From assembly GCA_902494765.1 (NCBI GenBank), contig CABUUK010000066.1, positions 1 through 8,238 of the forward strand: a stretch of DNA of 8,238 bases, in the 5' to 3' direction. This document shows, piece by piece, positions 5,382 to 8,238 of this stretch. The translations under genes and the position numbers were made by a program. Every line of letters starts with the position of its first letter. Within the stretch, counting starts at the first letter, position 1. The notes below the pieces were generated by a model. It was not told the DNA's origin. It did no database searches and worked only from the letters and a program-made list of their open reading frames with translations. This stretch comes from an uncultured Collinsella sp. Its GTDB lineage: Bacteria; Actinomycetota; Coriobacteriia; Coriobacteriales; Coriobacteriaceae.

Positions 5382-6836
5382 CTAGAGCGTCTTGATGTAC
5401 TCCCCCAGCTCTTCCTCCCAGTCGGGCATGTGGAAGCCGGCAGCCTCGAGCTTGGACAGGTCGAGCGCGGAGTGGACCGGGCGCGGGGCGACGGGGCCCT
5501 CGGCGCTCGCGTAGTAGTCGGCGGTCGATACCGGCACGACCCTGTCCCCGTTGCCGTTGGCGGCCTCGAAGACGGCGCGGGCGATATCGGCCCAGGACTT
5601 GACGGTGCCGGAGCCGGTGCAGTCGTAGGTGCCGTAGGGGGCGTGCGTCCCCAGCACGTGGAAGATGGCCTCGGCCATGTCGCGCGTGAAGGTCAGGCGG
5701 CCCAGCTGGTCGTCAACGACCGTGACCTGCTCGAGCCCGTCCTCGGGGTCGGCGACGCGGTCGGACAGGCCCTTCATCGTCTTGACGAAGTTGCGGCCCT
5801 CGCCGATGACCCAGCTGGAGCGCATGATGTAGTGGCGCGGGCACCCGGCCACGGCGATGTCGCCGGCGGCCTTGGTCTGGCCGTAGACGGACAGCGGGCT
5901 GAGGGGCTCGTCCTCGTCATGCACCTCGGCGGTGCCGTCGAAGACGTAGTCGCTGGACACGTGGACGAGGGTGATCCCGTGATCAGAGCATGTGCGGGCG
6001 AGGAGGGCGGGGCCGGTCGCGTTGGCCTTCCAGGCGGTCGCGCGGCCCTCGGCGGTCTCCGCCCTATCCACGGCGGTGTAGGCGCCGCAGTTGATCACGG
6101 TGCCGTAGAGCGACCAGTCGTACTGTGTGTAGGCGTCCGGGTCTGACATATCGAAGGTGTCGATGTCGCAGAAGTCGAAGTCCTTGGCGACGCCGCGCTC
6201 CTCCGCCAGCGCGCGCACCGCGCGGCCCAGCTGGCCGTTGCAGCCGGTGACGAGCGTCCTCTTGGGCGCCATGGGGACGACGTCCTTGAGCATCGGGTGG
6301 TTGAGGTCGGCCTCGGAGACGGTGGCCCGGTCCAGCGGGATGGGCCACTGGATGTTAAGCTCCGGGTCGGCGAGGTTCACGAAGGTGTAGGTCCTCTTGA
6401 GCTCCAGCGACCAGTGGGCGTCCACCAGGTAGGTGTAGGCGGTGCCGTCCTCCAGGGCCTGGAAGGAGTTGCCCACGCCGCGCGGGACGTAGATGGCCCT
6501 GCTCGGGTCGAGCGTGCAGGTGAACACCTTGCCGAAGGTCTCGCTGCCCTCGCGCAGGTCCACCCAGGCGCCGAAGACCGAGCCGCGGGCCACCGAGATG
6601 AACTTGTCCCAGGGCTCGGCGTGGATGCCGCGGGTGACGCCGCGGCTGTCGTTGTAGGAGATGTTGTTCTGGACGACCCTGAGGTCGGGGATGCCCAGGG
6701 CGCACATCTTGGCGCGCTGCCAGTTCTCCTTGAACCAGCCGCGCGAGTCGCCGTGGACGGCCAGGTCGACGACCTTGAGGCCCCCGATGCCGGTCTCGGT
6801 GACGGAGAGGTCCTTCTCGAATGCGATGTCTGCCAT
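5382..6836 (-). CDS. rmlCD: Fused RmlC-RmlD: dTDP-4-dehydrorhamnose 3,5-epimerase / reductase
   Basis: Carries out the last two steps of dTDP-L-rhamnose synthesis in one 484-aa cytoplasmic protein. Residues 1-185 form the RmlC cupin: DSRGWFKENW (30-39), RGIH with the catalytic base H72, K78, and Y136 as the likely acid. The usual RGLHYQ reads RGIHAEPWDK, so this half is diverged. Residues 192-484 form RmlD, an NADPH-dependent short-chain reductase: LVTGCNGQLGR (195-205), NCGAYTAVDRAE (249-260), SSDYVFDG (294-301) and the catalytic YGQTK (318-322). The joining segment is short (about 185-192), and no stop or internal start separates the halves, so I read it as a real fusion. Similar fusions are known from bifidobacteria and other Actinobacteria. 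The start has AGGAG 4 nt upstream, and only 13 nt separate it from the rmlB stop. GC content is very high. Confidence 0.93.
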   Translation of the reverse strand: MADIAFEKDLSVTETGIGGLKVVDLAVHGDSRGWFKENWQRAKMCALGIPDLRVVQNNISYNDSRGVTRGIHAEPWDKFISVARGSVFGAWVDLREGSETFGKVFTCTLDPSRAIYVPRGVGNSFQALEDGTAYTYLVDAHWSLELKRTYTFVNLADPELNIQWPIPLDRATVSEADLNHPMLKDVVPMAPKRTLVTGCNGQLGRAVRALAEERGVAKDFDFCDIDTFDMSDPDAYTQYDWSLYGTVINCGAYTAVDRAETAEGRATAWKANATGPALLARTCSDHGITLVHVSSDYVFDGTAEVHDEDEPLSPLSVYGQTKAAGDIAVAGCPRHYIMRSSWVIGEGRNFVKTMKGLSDRVADPEDGLEQVTVVDDQLGRLTFTRDMAEAIFHVLGTHAPYGTYDCTGSGTVKSWADIARAVFEAANGNGDRVVPVSTADYYASAEGPVAPRPVHSALDLSKLEAAGFHMPDWEEELGEYIKTL

Positions 6837-6849
6837 GTCTCTCCTCTCC

Positions 6850-7872
6850 CTACTGCCCCTGCGCGCGGTAGCGGGCCTCGGTGGCCTCCTTGGCCGGGCG
6901 CCACCAGGCCTCGTTGGCGACGTACCAGTCGATGGTGGCCCTGAGGCCCTCGGCGAAGTCGGTGTGCGTCGGGCGCCAGCCGAGCTCGGTCTGCAGCTTG
7001 GTGGAGTCGATGGCGTAGCGGCGATCGTGGCCGGGGCGGTCGGCGACCCAGTCGAAGTCCTCGGGGTCGCGGCCCATGGCCTCGAGGATCATGCGCAGCA
7101 CGGTGATGTTGTTCTTCTCGCCGTCGGCTCCGATGAGGTAGGTCTCCCCCGTGCGGCCCTTCGTGAGGATGTCCCAGACGGCGCTGGAGTGGTCCTCGGT
7201 GTGGATCCAGTCGCGGACGTTCTCGCCGCGGCCGTAGAGCTTGGGGCGGACTCCGTCGATGATGTTGGTGATCTGCCTGGGGATGAACTTCTCCACGTGC
7301 TGGTAGGGGCCGTAGTTGTTGGAGCAGTTGGAGATGGTGGTTCGCAGCCCGTAGGTGCGGGTCCAGGCGCGCACGAGCATGTCGGAGGACGCCTTGGTGG
7401 AGCTGTACGGCGAGGACGGGCGGTACGGCGTCTCCTCGGTGAACTTCGCCGGGTCGTCGAGCGCCAGGTCGCCGTAGACCTCGTCGGTGGAGACGTGGTG
7501 GTAGCGGACGCCGTATTTCCTCACGGCCTCCAGCAGGCGGAAGGTGCCCTCGACGTTGGTGCGCAGGAAGGGCTCCGGGTCGGCGATGGAGTTGTCGTTG
7601 TGGCTCTCGGCGGCGTAGTGCACGATCGCGTCGTGGCCGAGGACGAGCCTATCCAGCAGCTCGGAGTCGCAGATGTCGCCCACCACGAGCTCGACGCGGT
7701 CGGCGGGAAGGCCCGCGATGTTCTCGGGGTTGCCGGCGTAGGTCAGCTTGTCCAGGACGGTGACGTGCACGTCGGGGTGGTTGTTCACGACGTGGTGCAC
7801 GAAGTTGCTGCCGATGAAGCCGCAGCCGCCCGTGACGATGATGTTCCTGGGCTCGAAGAGCTCTTCAGACAT
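6850..7872 (-). CDS. rmlB: dTDP-glucose 4,6-dehydratase
   Basis: Second enzyme of dTDP-L-rhamnose synthesis; converts dTDP-D-glucose to dTDP-4-dehydro-6-deoxy-D-glucose with bound NAD, in the cytoplasm. At 340 aa it has normal family length. Visible motifs are the Rossmann loop TGGCGFIGSN (14-23), HYAAESHNDNSI (85-96), the catalytic T-D-E in STDEVYG (128-134) and YSSTK (156-160). NNYGPYQHVEKFIP (185-198), RDWIH (220-224) and the HDRRYAID tail (282-289) are also family-typical. The open frame reaches back to 8130, overlapping rmlA, but the family sequence starts near 7872. The ATG there has GGGAG about 8 nt upstream; an ATG five codons earlier (7887) is a weaker option. It lies 23 nt after the rmlA stop and 13 nt before rmlCD, so the three genes form one operon. 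Also called rfbB. Confidence 0.96.
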   Translation of the reverse strand: MSEELFEPRNIIVTGGCGFIGSNFVHHVVNNHPDVHVTVLDKLTYAGNPENIAGLPADRVELVVGDICDSELLDRLVLGHDAIVHYAAESHNDNSIADPEPFLRTNVEGTFRLLEAVRKYGVRYHHVSTDEVYGDLALDDPAKFTEETPYRPSSPYSSTKASSDMLVRAWTRTYGLRTTISNCSNNYGPYQHVEKFIPRQITNIIDGVRPKLYGRGENVRDWIHTEDHSSAVWDILTKGRTGETYLIGADGEKNNITVLRMILEAMGRDPEDFDWVADRPGHDRRYAIDSTKLQTELGWRPTHTDFAEGLRATIDWYVANEAWWRPAKEATEARYRAQGQ

Positions 7873-7895
7873 ATCTGTATCTCCCATTGAATCGT

Positions 7896-8238
7896 TTAGT
7901 ACTCGCGCGGGCTGTTGACGATCTCGCCGGCGGCGACCTTCTTCAGGTGCCGACCGTAGACCGACTTGCCGTAGGCCTTGGCCGCCTCCTCCAGCTCGGC
8001 GGTCGTGATCCAGCCGTTCTCCCAGGCGATCTCCTCGGGGACCGAGACCGGTAGGTCCTGGGAGTGCTCGACGGCGCGGACGAACTCCGCGGCCTCGTGC
8101 AGGCTCTCCATGGTGCCGGTGTCCAGCCACGCGTAGCCGCGGCCCAGGGTCACCACGGACAGCGTCCCCTCCTCCAGGTACATCTGGTTGAGCGTGGTGA
8201 TCTCCAGCTCGCCGCGTGCGGAGGGCTTCACCTCGGCG
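7896..8238 (-). CDS. rmlA: Glucose-1-phosphate thymidylyltransferase, C-terminal part (runs off the window)
   Basis: First enzyme of dTDP-L-rhamnose synthesis, joining glucose-1-phosphate and dTTP to give dTDP-glucose. Only the last 113 codons are present, plus one partial base at the window edge; the start lies beyond 8238. The visible part begins AEVKPSARGELEITTLNQMY, a close match to the NVKPS-RGELEIT-N block of RmlA, then has GRGYAWLDTGTMESL (the active-site WLDTG element), EAAEFVRAVE and PEEIAWENGWI. The C-terminal end is normal for the family. The frame's first in-window GTG (8231) is internal, not a start. The gene heads the rmlA-rmlB-rmlCD operon on the minus strand. Also called rfbA. 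Confidence 0.95.
   Translation of the reverse strand, partial: AEVKPSARGELEITTLNQMYLEEGTLSVVTLGRGYAWLDTGTMESLHEAAEFVRAVEHSQDLPVSVPEEIAWENGWITTAELEEAAKAYGKSVYGRHLKKVAAGEIVNSPREY

Noticed and set aside
5430..6146. Long plus-strand open frame opposite rmlCD
   Set aside because: It is an antisense shadow in GC-rich DNA, made mostly of Gly, Ala, Val and Asp, while the minus-strand frame carries clear RmlD motifs.
6661..7890. 409-codon plus-strand open frame opposite rmlCD and rmlB
   Set aside because: Low-complexity Gly/Val/Ala/Asp composition and no motifs; the minus strand encodes conserved RmlB over the same span.
7873..8130. Upstream ATG (8130) for rmlB
   Set aside because: The extension runs through the coding region of rmlA in another frame and reads as low-complexity Arg/Gly sequence.
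1..8238. CRISPR array, transposase, integrase or att duplication
   Set aside because: No regularly spaced repeats, no transposase or integrase motifs, and no second copy of the tRNA 3' end were found on either strand.

Overview
The window looks like a chromosomal segment from a GC-rich Gram-positive gut actinobacterium. A member of the Coriobacteriia such as Collinsella is my best guess. The reasons are the GC-rich coding style, GTG starts with strong AAGGAG-type ribosome binding sites, the RmlC-RmlD fusion, and a Wzm/Wzt exporter without the long Gram-negative Wzt tail. This is inference from style and gene content; no database search was run.

Layout. (1) 1-503: a strong hairpin with a repeat unit that reaches the ribosome binding site, then aroQ (type II 3-dehydroquinate dehydratase, shikimate pathway) on the + strand. 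(2) 549-2125: an accessory cassette of visibly lower GC on the + strand, bounded by an intrinsic terminator on each side. It has its own -10 box and two genes that overlap by 1 nt: a DUF4869-type protein and a P-loop NTPase partner. The partner is broken by a single in-frame TAA at 1398. (3) 2124-2353: a decayed minus-strand fragment that resembles an acyltransferase-3 membrane protein, followed at 2351-2382 by the terminator of a minus-strand tRNA-Arg(UCU) at 2392-2468. (4) 2523-4147: wzm-wzt, a polysaccharide ABC exporter, on the minus strand. (5) 4308-5279: a divergent, membrane-anchored family 2 glycosyltransferase. (6) 5382-8238: the dTDP-L-rhamnose genes rmlA (partial), rmlB and an rmlCD fusion, in that transcription order on the minus strand, ending at a bidirectional terminator shared with the glycosyltransferase.

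How the parts fit. Regions 4-6 form one end of a cell-surface polysaccharide locus. RmlA, RmlB and RmlCD make dTDP-L-rhamnose from glucose-1-phosphate and dTTP. The glycosyltransferase acts on the cytoplasmic face, probably making a lipid-linked sugar or extending a lipid-linked glycan, and Wzm/Wzt exports the finished lipid-linked polymer. Regions 2-3 are unrelated to this. They sit between aroQ and the 3' end of a tRNA gene, a typical place for accessory DNA to arrive and decay.

The most unusual material is the uncharacterised DUF4869/P-loop pair, its clean nonsense mutation, and the competing hairpins in front of aroQ. The rest of the window is ordinary.
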